Below, in pieces: positions 11,201-21,374 of a stretch of 64,000 nucleotides of DNA. The translations under genes and the position numbers were made by a program. The notes beneath the pieces are model-generated. The model searched no databases and was not told where the DNA came from. It was given only the letters and a program-made list of their open reading frames with translations. The stretch's first letter is position 1. Every line of letters starts with the position of its first letter. The stretch is from Hofstenia miamia (Eukaryota > Xenacoelomorpha > Acoela > Hofsteniidae): the NCBI GenBank assembly GCA_900660155.1, contig CABFPE010000117.1:311239-375238 (forward strand), read 5' to 3'.

Positions 11201-14074
11201 NNNNNNNNNNNNNNNNNNNNNNNNNNNNNNNNNNNNNNNNNNNNNNNNNNNNNNNNNNNNNNNNNNNNNNNNNNNNNNNNNNNNNNNNNNNNNNNNNNNN
11301 NNNNNNNNNNNNNNNNNNNNNNNNNNNNNNNNNNNNNNNNNNNNNNNNNNNNNNNNNNNNNNNNNNNNNNNNNNNNNNNNNNNNNNNNNNNNNNNNNNNN
11401 NNNNNNNNNNNNNNNNNNNNNNNNNNNNNNNNNNNNNNNNNNNNNNNNNNNNNNNNNNNNNNNNNNNNNNNNNNNNNNNNNNNNNNNNNNNNNNNNNNNN
11501 NNNNNNNNNNNNNNNNNNNNNNNNNNNNNNNNNNNNNNNNNNNNNNNNNNNNNNNNNNNNNNNNNNNNNNNNNNNNNNNNNNNNNNNNNNNNNNNNNNNN
11601 NNNNNNNNNNNNNNNNNNNNNNNNNNNNNNNNNNNNNNNNNNNNNNNNNNNNNNNNNNNNNNNNNNNNNNNNNNNNNNNNNNNNNNNNNNNNNNNNNNNN
11701 NNNNNNNNNNNNNNNNNNNNNNNNNNNNNNNNNNNNNNNNNNNNNNNNNNNNNNNNNNNNNNNNNNNNNNNNNNNNNNNNNNNNNNNNNNNNNNNNNNNN
11801 NNNNNNNNNNNNNNNNNNNNNNNNNNNNNNNNNNNNNNNNNNNNNNNNNNNNNNNNNNNNNNNNNNNNNNNNNNNNNNNNNNNNNNNNNNNNNNNNNNNN
11901 NNNNNNNNNNNNNNNNNNNNNNNNNNNNNNNNNNNNNNNNNNNNNNNNNNNNNNNNNNNNNNNNNNNNNNNNNNNNNNNNNNNNNNNNNNNNNNNNNNNN
12001 NNNNNNNNNNNNNNNNNNNNNNNNNNNNNNNNNNNNNNNNNNNNNNNNNNNNNNNNNNNNNNNNNNNNNNNNNNNNNNNNNNNNNNNNNNNNNNNNNNNN
12101 NNNNNNNNNNNACAGGAATATAATATATAAAAGTAGCCAAAGATTGGAAATGAAGTGGTCCACATTCAATATTGTTAAATGTTCTGAAAGAAACATATTT
12201 CACACCCAATAAGGTATATTGGATTTTTTTATACCTTCATTGTTTTCAGCTATGTCATTTCAAAGAAGTCATTGACTTCCGAGTGTCGTAAAAAAACGAT
12301 ACCGAATTTCAAATTGCTCTAAAACTATTAAACTTAAAAAGAAATTGAAACTTTCGTTTATTTCGTTGACATTTTTTCTATCCGTATACCAAATTTGAGA
12401 AGATTTAATTTAACTGTTTTTTCCCAATTATATTTTAGTGAATGTTAGCAAAAACACGTTTGCGCACTTTCTGGTTTATTTAAAATTTTAATGTCAAAAC
12501 ACGTTTTCTGACTTTCAAAAGTTTATTTATTGAAAAATGCCACTTAAGTAAAAAAATGTTACTGATAAAAAAGATAGTCCTCCCATTAATTGTTTCCTTC
12601 GGTGTGTCATCCACTCCTCTCGATACATAGCTGCATTCGCGTCCTCATTCCGACCATGACGCGCCTAAGGAGAGTCCCCTTTCTTGAATCAAATGAAACT
12701 GTACGTATCATCGATACGTATTTGATTTATTTTTATCATCGATTTTATTTAAGTGGCATTTTTCAAAAAATAAACTTTTGAAAGTTAAAAAACGTGTTTT
12801 GATATTAAAGTTTTAAACTCAGCAGAAAGTACGCAAACATGTTTTTAGTAACATTCACAAAAAATACAGTTAGGAGAAAACAGTTAAATTAAATCTTCTC
12901 AAATTTGGTCAAAAAAATTGTCCACGAAATAAACGAAAGTGTCAATTTCTTTTTGTTGTGGTAATTGCCCACAATGGTGGACCAATAACTCTCATTGAAA
13001 CAATATTTTGCAATTTATTGTGCTTATTAATATGGGATTTTTTTGCTAAATTTAATATTGAAAATGAATTATAAAAAAACATTGGAGGAATATATGCCCA
13101 ATTTGGATGGCTAGTGGATGCAATTTCCTTCCAGACAATAGTCTCCAATATTTAATATGCAGTAGTAACCTTTGCAACTTGGTTTGCCTCAAATTCCATT
13201 GGTGATTAGCAGCTTCAGTTAATATAAATTAATTGAAACAAATCAAATTCTCAATGCATCGAACTACTTTCCTTGTTAGCATTTAGTAACGTTGCTTTCA
13301 AAAGCTGAGAAAAGGAAAGCATTCCATGATTCTGAGCGAGTACATCTGATTAATAATAAAATTACCTTTGCGGCTGAAAATGCAGATTGTCCAGAACTCC
13401 CTTCAAAAGCCGCCATAGACGTTGTCAATAGAATGCACGCAGGTTTTTTTTCATCTCGAGAACTATTAGCCATAGCGTGGGCACTTTGGGTAATAACATT
13501 CAGCGTAGCCAAAGTATTATTTTCTAAACTTCTTATAAAGTTTTCCGGAGGGTGAGGCGTCGCTTTTGAAATATTAAATATCTAAATAGCTGGACTACAA
13601 AGAATGCAATATTTTTAAAATAAAAATAGTTCAAAAAATGGTTTGTCTATTTCTACAACCATGTGTATTGATAATAAAATCTTTATGTCAATAATAGGAA
13701 CAACCAATTAAAGTTCTTAACCCAATTTTTTTGTAACATTGTCTTAAAATTTAAGTACAAATCAATTTTCAGTATAGTAATAAAATTAATACCTTCATAG
13801 CGAACCCAGTAGCAGCGCAATTGATGTTTACGTCAAGGCAACCCCATCTTTCGAGAGTTGAATTAATTGTCGATTGAACCTCTTCTTTATTTCTGATATC
13901 ACCCTGAACGTAATAACAATTGGGATGATTAAGAACTGGATCACTAGGCGAACATTCCAGGAGGTCCAGGACAGTAACATAGGCACCGAAATTTAAAAAC
14001 CTTTCAGCAGTTGCATATCCAAATCCTCTTCCACCGCCTGTTATAAACGCAACAGATTTTTTGATTGAGAGCAT
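8208..14074 (-). CDS. HSD17B10-like: HSD17B10-like short-chain dehydrogenase, three exons, catalytic Tyr replaced by Phe
   Basis: Minus-strand exons are 14074-13793 (94 codons), 13581-13366 (72 codons) and 8480-8208 (90 codons plus stop), joined in phase 0 with GT/AG borders, giving 256 residues. Human HSD17B10 has 261. Exon 1 has the nucleotide-binding TGGGRGFG (12-19), YVQGDI and NINCAA. Exon 2 has the conserved Asn in LENNTLATLNV, Ser149 in TTSMAAFEG and SAFSAAK. Exon 3 has LARDLSYCGIRVNGIAPGLF and the terminal IRIDGALRSIPY, both close to the human protein. Family members oxidise short branched 3-hydroxyacyl-CoAs and steroids in mitochondria; the human protein is also a structural subunit of mitochondrial RNase P. 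Phe162 (TTT) occupies the place of the catalytic Tyr of YxxxK, while Ser149 and Lys166 remain. Dehydrogenase activity may therefore be lost while fold or complex roles persist, or this is a decaying paralogue. The 4.9-kb second intron is full of repeats. Confidence 0.85.
9033..9185 (+). repeat. 21-bp minisatellite
   Basis: Tandem copies of a 21-base unit like AAATTCATTGGCACATTTCCG, about six to seven in all. The last three or four are nearly identical and the first ones are diverged. Because 21 is a multiple of three, translation gives a repeated seven-residue pattern (EIQCHIS, EIHWHIS), but no surrounding gene supports coding. It lies inside the second intron of the dehydrogenase gene. Confidence 0.85.
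9245..10724 (-). mobile_element. LINE with reverse transcriptase, antisense, carrying a small insertion
   Basis: Read on the minus strand from about 10724: ISSQYGNIPGRFT, then FLDISKAFDRLPHSILLDKL (reverse-transcriptase motif A), SSVNHLNFSPTKTCIL, HTHLGVQLAANLNWSGHVSL, and a C-terminal domain with ERLQQRAFKWFFPLP. The 3' UTR ends at about 9245 in an AAT-rich tail. Several frameshifts break the frame, and the segment expected to hold YADD is disturbed. Copies of the same family end at 24105-24262 and 39202-39700, and a diverged piece lies at 21375-21775. The element sits in the dehydrogenase intron in the gene's own orientation. Confidence 0.8.
10029..10154. mobile_element. About 124-bp MITE with perfect 26-bp inverted ends
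   Basis: The arms 10032-10057 and 10126-10151 are exact reverse complements, starting TGTGATCAAAATTGATTGC. Outside them are TATA-type flanks (TATAG on the left, AATATA on the right), consistent with a TA target as used by Tc1/mariner elements. The insertion interrupts the LINE at 9245-10724 between SPTKTCIL and the LSGLPIVLNF segment. The internal 68 bases have no coding potential. Confidence 0.75.
10725..11111. other. GC-richer unassigned repeat beside a gap
   Basis: This stretch is visibly richer in G and C than the surroundings (for example CCTCCTCGTGGTGGTTCC, GAGACGCTGAGCC). It ends at the 1-kb gap. It looks like part of a repeated element, but I do not recognise the family, and no frame longer than about 70 codons is convincing. 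Confidence 0.35.
11112..12111. other. Assembly gap, exactly 1000 N
   Basis: A run of 1000 unknown bases within intron 2 of the dehydrogenase gene. The round length means an estimated or default gap size. Frames running through it are meaningless. Confidence 0.99.
12336..12954. repeat. Foldback element with about 215-bp inverted arms
   Basis: The arm at 12336-12553 reappears as its reverse complement at 12743-12954. Both contain, in the same order, AAATTTGAGAAGATTTAATT, GTGAATGTTA, CAAAACACGTTTT, AAAAGTTTATTT and GAAAAATGCCACTTAA. Identity looks roughly 85-90 percent by eye, with small indels. A central spacer of about 190 bases separates the arms. This is the form of a foldback or long-TIR MITE element. 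It sits in intron 2 of the dehydrogenase gene, and its RNA would form a long hairpin. Confidence 0.8.
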
Positions 14075-14219
14075 AAACTATAATATTTTTTATAATTCTC
14101 GGTTTTTAATGTATTACATATTGTAAAGTATCAGACATTGTATTAACGAATTATAGATTTTGTTGAAAAACATTTGATTTATTGTAACACAATGGTGACA
14201 TAGAATGGTGATAGTTAAA

Positions 14220-14500
14220 ACTTTTACTATTGCCGAATACAAAAATATTTCACAGTGCATGTAAAATGCGTGATACAACGAAAATTTATTAAATAAACTT
14301 TGACATTACATTAACTTAGTAATTTCTACAGTGAAAGACTTTCACTATTGACGAATGTTCATTGCTTTGTACTCAAAAATATTTTCACTATTATCGATTT
14401 ATCACTATTGCCGAACTTGTTATTAGAAAAATACATACATTTTCATTTGGTGCGGTGGGAATTGCATACTATTGTCAAATATTCACTATTGCTAAACCTG
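14220..14500. repeat. Repeated CACTATTGCCGAA-like motif upstream of the dehydrogenase
   Basis: At least five variants of CACTATTGCCGAA occur within 280 bases: at about 14226, 14345, 14400, 14470 and 14488, including TTCACTATTGACGAATG and TATCACTATTGCCGAAC. They lie 150-430 bases upstream of the dehydrogenase start. They could be remnants of a minisatellite or repeated promoter elements. Nothing else supports a regulatory role. Confidence 0.5.
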
Positions 14501-14923
14501 TCTGTATAACATTCATTGAATCGATATCGATTAAATTTAAGAAAAAAGATAGTTAAGAGTGGTCAAAATCGATAGCGTTTTTCATTTTTTTCTAAGCGTC
14601 ACGATTGGCAAAACTAATAAGAAAAATTTAAATCCTCGTATTACGACTAGTCAAGGGCATTGTGTTTGAAGAGAATCAAAAAATGTTTGAGAATTGTATT
14701 GTTGCTAGAGAAGGGAAGGAAAATCAATTAGATTTCATGTGACAGCAAAAGTACTGTGCACAATTACGGCAGTTTAATCTTTAACTTAAAGGGAAATGGA
14801 CGGCAAAATTGCCTCCCATGCAGAAAGCAATCGCGAGGAGCCAGTTTAAACCATGATCAAAGAAAATGTTTGTATGTGAGCATCTTATAATTTTTAAAGG
14901 AAAATTCTGAAAAATAATTAGTC

Positions 14924-14925
<2 letters not shown>

Positions 14926-14965
<40 letters not shown>
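14926..14965. repeat. TAA microsatellite at the 5' border of a LINE
   Basis: About twelve AAT units in a row. A second, broken AAT tract lies at 16533-16560 at the other border. The R4-clade element Dong of Bombyx inserts into TAA repeats, so these may be the target rather than chance. Confidence 0.9.
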
Positions 14966-14966
<1 letters not shown>

Positions 14967-15037
14967 GGCCCAGTGGCCAAGGGGTAGAACGCGAAACTGG
15001 GACCGCGAAGACCCGGGTTCGAGCCCTGTCCCGACCC
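14966..15037 (+). other. tRNA-like segment with A and B box matches
   Basis: The sequence GTGGCCAAGGGG fits the polymerase III A box. GGTTCGAGCCC, about 42 bases on, fits the B box (consensus GGTTCGANTCC) at 10 of 11 positions. The acceptor ends do not pair properly and the anticodon arm is irregular, so it is not a functional tRNA. It directly follows the TAA repeat and directly precedes the coding part of the LINE. It is either a tRNA-derived SINE head joined to the LINE or a polymerase III-like promoter in its 5' UTR. Confidence 0.55.
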
Positions 15038-16532
15038 TTTCCTAATATGAAAGTGACAACGAAAGAAAAGGTCCTCAGTCCCCGGCAGGCCTTAAATGGT
15101 AAGAGGGTGCGAAGAATCTCCGGTCAGGCGGACTCCACAATCGGGAGTGTGGACTCGAGAAGTGGTAGAATAGGATCCACACAGACCAATGTACGACGGC
15201 ATAAATTGACAGATGAGCAGAACAGAACAGCACTGGAGTGTTACAGAAGAAGCAGGCCAGATGAGAGGGGTTACAGGAAGAGAATGTTGGAAGAATGGAG
15301 GAAGGCAGGAACGGGATTAGAAGTTACAAGAGGAGAGTAAGGAAGGTACTACAGAAGTCAGCATTGAATGGGCAGAATAGCATAAAAGGAATTAATACAT
15401 GGCGATACCAGTGTTGAAATATTCGGCAGGAATAGTTAGGTGAAACAAGAATGAACTGATGGAATTAGACAGGGAGACAAGGAAGATACTAGCAGCAGAG
15501 AGAGCATTCAACTTAAATGGAAATGTTGATAGCTTGTACATGGCAAGGGATAAGTGTAGAGGAAACTGTAGAAGCAGAAGCACTAGGGCTAAAAGAATAC
15601 GTAGAAGCACAACCTAGAGGGTCCCTACTGGAGGTCACTAAGGAGTTAAAGAAGATAAAAACTGAGAGTTAAGGAAAGAATGTATACCAGAGTATGATGG
15701 AATCAGAGGGACAAACAAGGTATAGGTAGAAGGCAATGCATGGAGAATACTGGAGGAACACAGAAATTTGTGACAGAGAAGAGAGCAACAAGTGGTTAAA
15801 GAAGGCAGGACTAAAAAAACACAAGCACTGATAATGGCAGCACAGGAGCAAGCAATAAGAACAAACTGGGTGAAGAAGCATATAGACAGAAGAGTAGAAG
15901 TAAGTGATAAGTGTAGGCCATGTAAGAAAGAGGCGGAGACAGTAGATCATATGATAGCAGGGTGTAAGAAGTTGGCACAGAATGAGTATAAGTTCAGGCC
16001 TGACAAGGTGGGAAGAATGGTACACTCGAGTTTGAGCAGGCAGCATGGGTTAGAAGCAGGAGACAAGAGGTATGAGCACAAGTCACAGGGCGTCATAGAA
16101 AATGAGAAGGTTAAGATACTGTGGGACTTCAACATACAGACAAGCAAGGTGATAGAAGCACGGAGGCCAGACATAGTAGTAGTAGACAAGAGAAAAGAGT
16201 GGGAACAGTTATAGACATAGCAGTACCAAAGGACAGGAATGTAGAAAGCAAGAAGAAAGAGAAATAGACAAGTACAGGCAGTTGGCTGAGGAAATTGAAA
16301 GGCTGTGGAAGTTTAAGAAGGTTGAAGTAATCCCGGTAGTAGTAGGCGCACTAGAAGCAGTAAGAAGCATAAGAGATACTTGGAGGAGTTGGGAGTACCA
16401 AAGTGGGGAGGAGAGGTACCACTGAAGGCAGCATTGTTAGGTACTGCTAGAGTCCTGAGGAAAGCTCTCAGACTCCCTGGGAACTGTTGAGTTCCTCGAA
16501 CTGAGAGGAATACCAGCATGAAGCTGTGCGAA
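15038..16532 (+). mobile_element. Internally deleted LINE with restriction-like endonuclease end (R4/Dong-like)
   Basis: Starting at 15047, a frame encodes an N-terminal domain containing HKLTDEQNRTALECYRRSRP and GYRKRMLEEW, seen at the start of some LINE proteins. The reverse transcriptase is missing. The sequence resumes at about 15400 with the part after the polymerase in several broken frames (GNVDSLYMARDKCRG, VEAEALGLKEYVEAQPRGSL). A long frame at 15792-16214 then has AAQEQAIRTNWVKKHID, the CCHC cluster C-R-P-C...H-M-I-A-G-C, KVKILWDFNIQ and EARRPDIVVVD, as in the C-terminal knuckle and PD-(D/E)XK endonuclease of R2/R4-type LINEs. A final conserved piece, ALLGTARVLRKALRLPG, lies near 16430-16480. 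TAA tracts flank both ends. Confidence 0.75.
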
Positions 16533-16659
16533 GTAAGAATAATAATAATAAAAATAATAAGAGTTAAAGCAAATTTATTGCTAATATGTATATAAAGTCT
16601 ACAAACTAACACGACAAAAATACTTACAAAACTATTTACATATGCTTTATTAATTAAAG

Positions 16660-18165
16660 GGCAGTTTTAAAAATAATTCGACCATGCATTGAGTTTATTA
16701 TCTATGCCCAATAATTTTTGTTTATTCAATAAAATTTTTTTACAATTTTTCTCACATTTTATATCGATATTTAATTCATTCCATAACATTGAACATCTGA
16801 AGGAAAATACATCTTGACGATTATGGACACTAAAAAGTGTTTTATTCCTTTTATTCATTGTAATGTAATTATTGAGAAAACTTAGTGAACTTAATTCATG
16901 CGTAAATTTATGAATCATACATAGACATTGATAATGAATAAAGAAACTCGGGGCTAAAATATCATATGATGATCTTAATTGCGTAATAGACTCATGCTTT
17001 TCAATATAATTCAATGTTCTAAATGACCATTTAAAAATTTTTGATAGTGATGAACGTTTTTGTAATGTTATATTGTGAAAGAAAAATGCAAAAGTAATTA
17101 AATTGACTCGGCACAAATGAAGTAATTATACATGAAAGGTGTTTCCTACATGACGCAGATTGTACAAATACTTGACTCCAAGTGTCATCTTTTTTAATTT
17201 TTGGGAAAGAAAATTACCTAAATTTTAATTCATTGTCTATTAGTACACCAAGGTAATTTACACATGTGCTTTAAATAATTTCAGTATCACAAACATTAGA
17301 ATTAATATTTTCAGTAAATTTCTTTGGATGAAAAGATGATAAATTGAATTTTAGTTTATTACAATTCAAATATGTTACGAGATTTTTAATATCTTTTGTC
17401 AAATGTCTGGTTGCCTCAAAGGGATTTTTTGCTGTTCGTAATATGCAAGTATCATCTGCGTATTGATAAATAGGTGCGTTTCCAAGGAGTTTGAAATATC
17501 ATTTACATATAGTGCACATAGAATGGGGCCTAGTACAGTTCCTTGGGGTGCACCTAAATTTGTAATAGTATATTTTGAAAAATGTCAATTTTTACTCGTT
17601 TGCGATTGCAAAGAAAACTCATAATAAAATTTATTGCATTAATACTAAAACCTTGTCGCTTTAATTTTCCTTTTAAAATATCGAAATTCATTGAGTTAAA
17701 TGCTTTACTTAAATCAAGTAAAGCTACTACTGTTAACAAATTTTGATTTAAATTTAATTTAATTTTTTCTTTGATTGATGAAATCGCATCAGATGTGCTG
17801 AATTTAGGTCGAAATCCAAATTGATTACTAGATAAAATTTGATTGTCATTAATAAACTTGCACATTTGTGCAGCTAAAAGCTTTTGAAATATTTTTGAGT
17901 ATGGGGGTGTTATGTTAATTGGTCGATATTTCATGGGATCTAGGGGTCTCCTTTTTTAAATAACGTTGAAATATCTGATTGTTTTAAAAGAATTGGAAAA
18001 TCATTATTTATAATTCTTTGAATTAATGCTACAAGCAGGTATTAACCAAAGATGTAAAAATTTTTTTTAATTATCCAATACGGTAGGTTACTGGAACCAC
18101 AGGATTTATTATTATCTAGCTTAATTACAACATTTTTAAGCTTATAATAGGAAATTAAGTTGAAA
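16660..18165 (-). mobile_element. LINE, antisense, most of reverse transcriptase to C-terminus
   Basis: Read on the minus strand from about 18165: YRPINITPPYSKIFQKLL, SSNQFGFRPKFSTSDAI, VVALLDLSKAFNSMNFDIL (motif A), GAPQGTVLGPILCALYVNDI (motif B), YQYADDTCIL (catalytic), then a C-terminal domain ending in MLWNELNIDIK near 16740. All standard motifs are present in order, but frameshifts split them into at least three frames. No endonuclease domain is seen upstream. Confidence 0.85.
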
Positions 18166-18793
18166 TGAAACTGCTTTTTTTAGTACTGGGTTGTTGGGTT
18201 GAAATTTATATTATCTTCAAATTTAAAATTGAATTTACCCATATTTTCAAAATTTTGTTTAAAATATTTGCGATATCCTTCTTGTTCTTGTATGTCCTAA
18301 CTTCATATTTAATTGCTTCAATACTAATATTTGTTCCTCATGATCTCCCAATGTTCATATGAATATCTGTTAAAAACTGCTGAAATCAACTTAAACTTGC
18401 GGAAGACTATAGAATTGATCCTATGATGAAGAGTACTCTTGGATTCAATACAAATCGCATGGAGAACGAGTGATGGCGTAAGAAAATGAAACACAAGTGA
18501 ATAAGATTGACAACGTGATAACTTTTAACAACTTCAGTAAACAATCAAAAAAAGGTACAGCAGGTGAATAGTTGAGTGCTTTCAAGCGAATTAGATTTTG
18601 CGAAAACATTAATTTCCTCATTACCAGGGAGATATTTTGAGGACAAGTTCAGAAATAAACAACATGGTCAGAATAAACAAACCCGAATTTTTTTTCAATT
18701 GCAATCCAATTATTGCTCTAAGCTTAATATACTTTATTAGGTTGTTGCATTGGTTTTTCGTTAGTTTAATAATATTATCATTATCTTTTGGTC

Positions 18794-19146
18794 ATGATGT
18801 CCAGGAGTCGGCATGTCAGGTCCACTAGTACATCGGATGGATGTATCAAATGCAAGAAATCAACGGATGAACAGTCCTGGATTCAATGTGATGATTGCGA
18901 ATCATGGTTTCATCTGTACTGCAAAAAATTGAACTGCAAGTATTCAAGTACTTGTCTGATTTGAAGAATTTGTTTTATCGCTGTGACTCTTGTTTGAAAT
19001 TATCAATCAAGAAATCTATGCCACCCATTTCATCAGAAAATTATATTTCAAAGAAAAAAGAATTTGTAGAATCTCTTAAAGACGTTATCACTAATAAATC
19101 CCAAAGATGTCTACTTCAAAACATGTTATATCCGTATCTAACGTGA
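18794..19146 (+). pseudogene. LINE ORF1 with a PHD finger, frameshifted
   Basis: Starting at the ATG at 18794, the frame reads a PHD zinc finger: C-I-K-C, then QCDDCESWFHLYCKKL, giving the C2-C2-H-C part. A one-base shift near 18930-18950 moves the last Cys pair, FYRCDSC, into the neighbouring frame (18895-19146). The signature Cys4-His-Cys3 is therefore complete across two frames. PHD fingers are known in ORF1 proteins of some CR1-type LINEs, where they may bind chromatin. No reverse transcriptase follows in the same orientation; the next sequence is a LINE on the opposite strand. A domesticated host gene is possible but less likely given the frameshift. Confidence 0.65.
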
Positions 19147-19289
19147 AACCGGGGCCCAATCAAAATCAATTGATGCTCTGGTTAAGGAGCTCTGGTTAAT
19201 CCCTGAGCCTAAAGGGAAAACTGATTTTATTACAACAGAAAATGGCAACTCTGTCGATCTTGTCGAGGTTTTTCTTATGAGTGATTTGT

Positions 19290-19900
19290 AAAGCATCTGT
19301 AGATCAGATTTCTGATTGCCGAGATTTCGTAAGCGTACTAATAGATAAACATTTGATATCCGCCGTTTAGCACATTTGTCAATGTGGATTTCAAACGATA
19401 GAGACGCCGAAAAAGTGATTCATAGGACATTGATCTCCTCGACGACTGGAATTTCATACACAACAGCTGCATCTGCGTACTGTAAGGGGAATACGGAGTG
19501 CTTTAGACTTGTTAACAAGAAAATTGCTAGTTTTACAGCAGTTTATGATATCGGTGATCATATTTGATGAATAATCATTAAGTCCTATTTTGAAATCAGT
19601 ACAAGGATTAATATCATCCGCAAATGTTATGATCGACTGATTTCCAAATTCTGTTGCTTTGAGGCGACATTAAACAATAATACGGTGTACTGTGCCTTTC
19701 AGATCAACATATTGAACATGGCCTAAAATGAAGGAGACAACCAGGTTCACAGTATACAGATTCAGCTGATGTGTAATTTCTCTGAGTTTCTTCACTATTA
19801 GAGCATGCGCAAAACAATCAAATGCTTTACTCAAGTCCAGGGAAAACAAGCCGAAATTCCACGAAGGACAAATTCAGAAGGCTTTTTCCCAACAGATATC
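19290..19900 (-). mobile_element. LINE reverse transcriptase piece, antisense
   Basis: On the minus strand from about 19880: SLDLSKAFDCFAHALIVKKL (motif A), later QYADAAVVYEIPVV at the position of YADD (second Asp replaced by Ala), and HIDKCAKRR with LLVRLRNLG. The frame is broken in several places. The PHD ORF1 at 18794-19146 points the opposite way, so the two meet near 19200-19300. Confidence 0.7.
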
Positions 19901-20700
19901 TCATCAAGAATTTGTTTTGTAAAACATAGTATATTGGACGTATTTTCTAATGTAATAAACTTTTTGTATTGCATTAATTAAGTATAAAAAATAAAAGCAT
20001 ATGCAGCAACCCGTATTTTGTTTGACATCAATATTAAAACCAAACAATAATGAAAATTTCGTGAAATGACTCCATTTAACTTAGAATAAATACAACTATT
20101 TGACAGTATAAGGTTTGGTTAGTAACTGAAATTGCCAAATAATATTTAGCAAAATATTGATTGGTTCATGCCTTCTTCTGTCTTTTTAACTTTTAACGGC
20201 TTCTGTTTAAAGTTTTAATCTTACATCTTTTAGTTTTAAATTTCCCATTACACATTACAAACTATTCCGTTCATTATTCGGCAAATCAGTTTCAGAATTT
20301 GAATTATATTATTAAATTATTATTATTAATAAAATCAATGAGTTGATACCATTATATAATAAATTGCATAATTTTACAATTCAATCGAAGATAGCAGCAT
20401 ATTGCTTTGATTTTTATTTTTGTGTCATAATGTCAGTTTTTATCACAGTGATTAACCTTTTAGTTTCAGATGTCTCTTGAATATGCTCAAAAAATGAATG
20501 TAAAACAAAGGAGACTTTCTACATTATGAATTTTTTACCTCTGATTATTGACAACAATTTATTGCGTGTGTTTTCATGTTGGAAAAAAGCTTATCATTAA
20601 ATTATGTAATTTTATATATTAAAATCTCAATGCTTAATTTCTCGAAATTTACATCTACCAAAGAAAGAAAAAAAAAGAAAGAAAGACTTTGATTAGGAAA
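19901..20700. other. Unassigned AT-rich stretch
   Basis: No open frame of note and no recognised repeat, apart from a purine-rich AAAGAAAGAAAG tract near 20660-20685. Confidence 0.3.
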
Positions 20701-20717
20701 CGGATAAAACATCCATT

Positions 20718-21335
20718 TCAGTGATATGGTTTGTTAGAACGAAGAAGTCGATGAGGGAAAATTGAAAGTTCCTTCTCGTACTTCGTTTTGAGGACAGGAG
20801 GCAGCCTGTTTCTCAACCTCAATTGTGCATAACTGGAACGACTAGGAACCAGGTCATGAAGTATGTGAGTATCATCGATGATCTCTTTGATAGGCGTAAA
20901 AGAAGATTTGATTCCAAGCTGCACTGCTTTACTTTGGACTCTGTCAATCATGGAAAAGTGAGTATGCGCTGCACCTCCCCAAAACAAACAAGTAAGTGTC
21001 AATCTGATCAATGAAGCGTTCTAGTTCCTGTTTTGTAAATCCCATGCGTCTAAGTAACAGGTACAACTTTGCAGTCGCTCTCTTAGATATTGATCTGCAA
21101 TGTGATGCAAATCATAATTTCTCATCAAAATACACTCCCAACATCTTTGACTTTCGTTGTTCGCTGGATACCAGGCAGTTCCTGTACCGCCGAATGACCG
21201 AAATTTACTAACAGCTCGCCTGTTTTGCTCTGATTGAAATGGAGATTTCTGGACAAGAACATCCTTTCAATTTAAGCAAGAACCGAAGTAGCCATTTCGC
21301 CAGAGAAATAAGTACAGTTGACATAACATTTGAAA
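20718..21335 (-). mobile_element. LINE C-terminal region, antisense, same family as 2590-3824
   Basis: On the minus strand, pieces in shifting frames read GELLVNFGHSAVQELPGIQ, DEKLRFASHC, KLYLLLRRMGFTKQELERFI and then LFWGGAAHTHFSMIDRVQSK. The end is DLVPSRSSYAQLRLRNRLP and IFPHRLLRS. The last part matches the plus-strand LINE at 2590-3824 closely in layout. The copy is 5'-truncated and frameshifted. Confidence 0.75.
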
Positions 21336-21374
21336 TATATACGAAATGATTTTTCTTTTCACAATAATTGCCAT

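Noticed and set aside
10924-12209. Long minus-strand frames of 366-413 codons
   Set aside because: They run through the 1000-N gap and consist almost wholly of unknown residues.
14966-15037. A functional tRNA gene
   Set aside because: A and B boxes are present, but the acceptor stem does not pair and the anticodon arm is irregular.
15669-16189. Minus-strand hydrophobic frames
   Set aside because: Shadows of the plus-strand LINE endonuclease region, which has the CCHC and RPD motifs.
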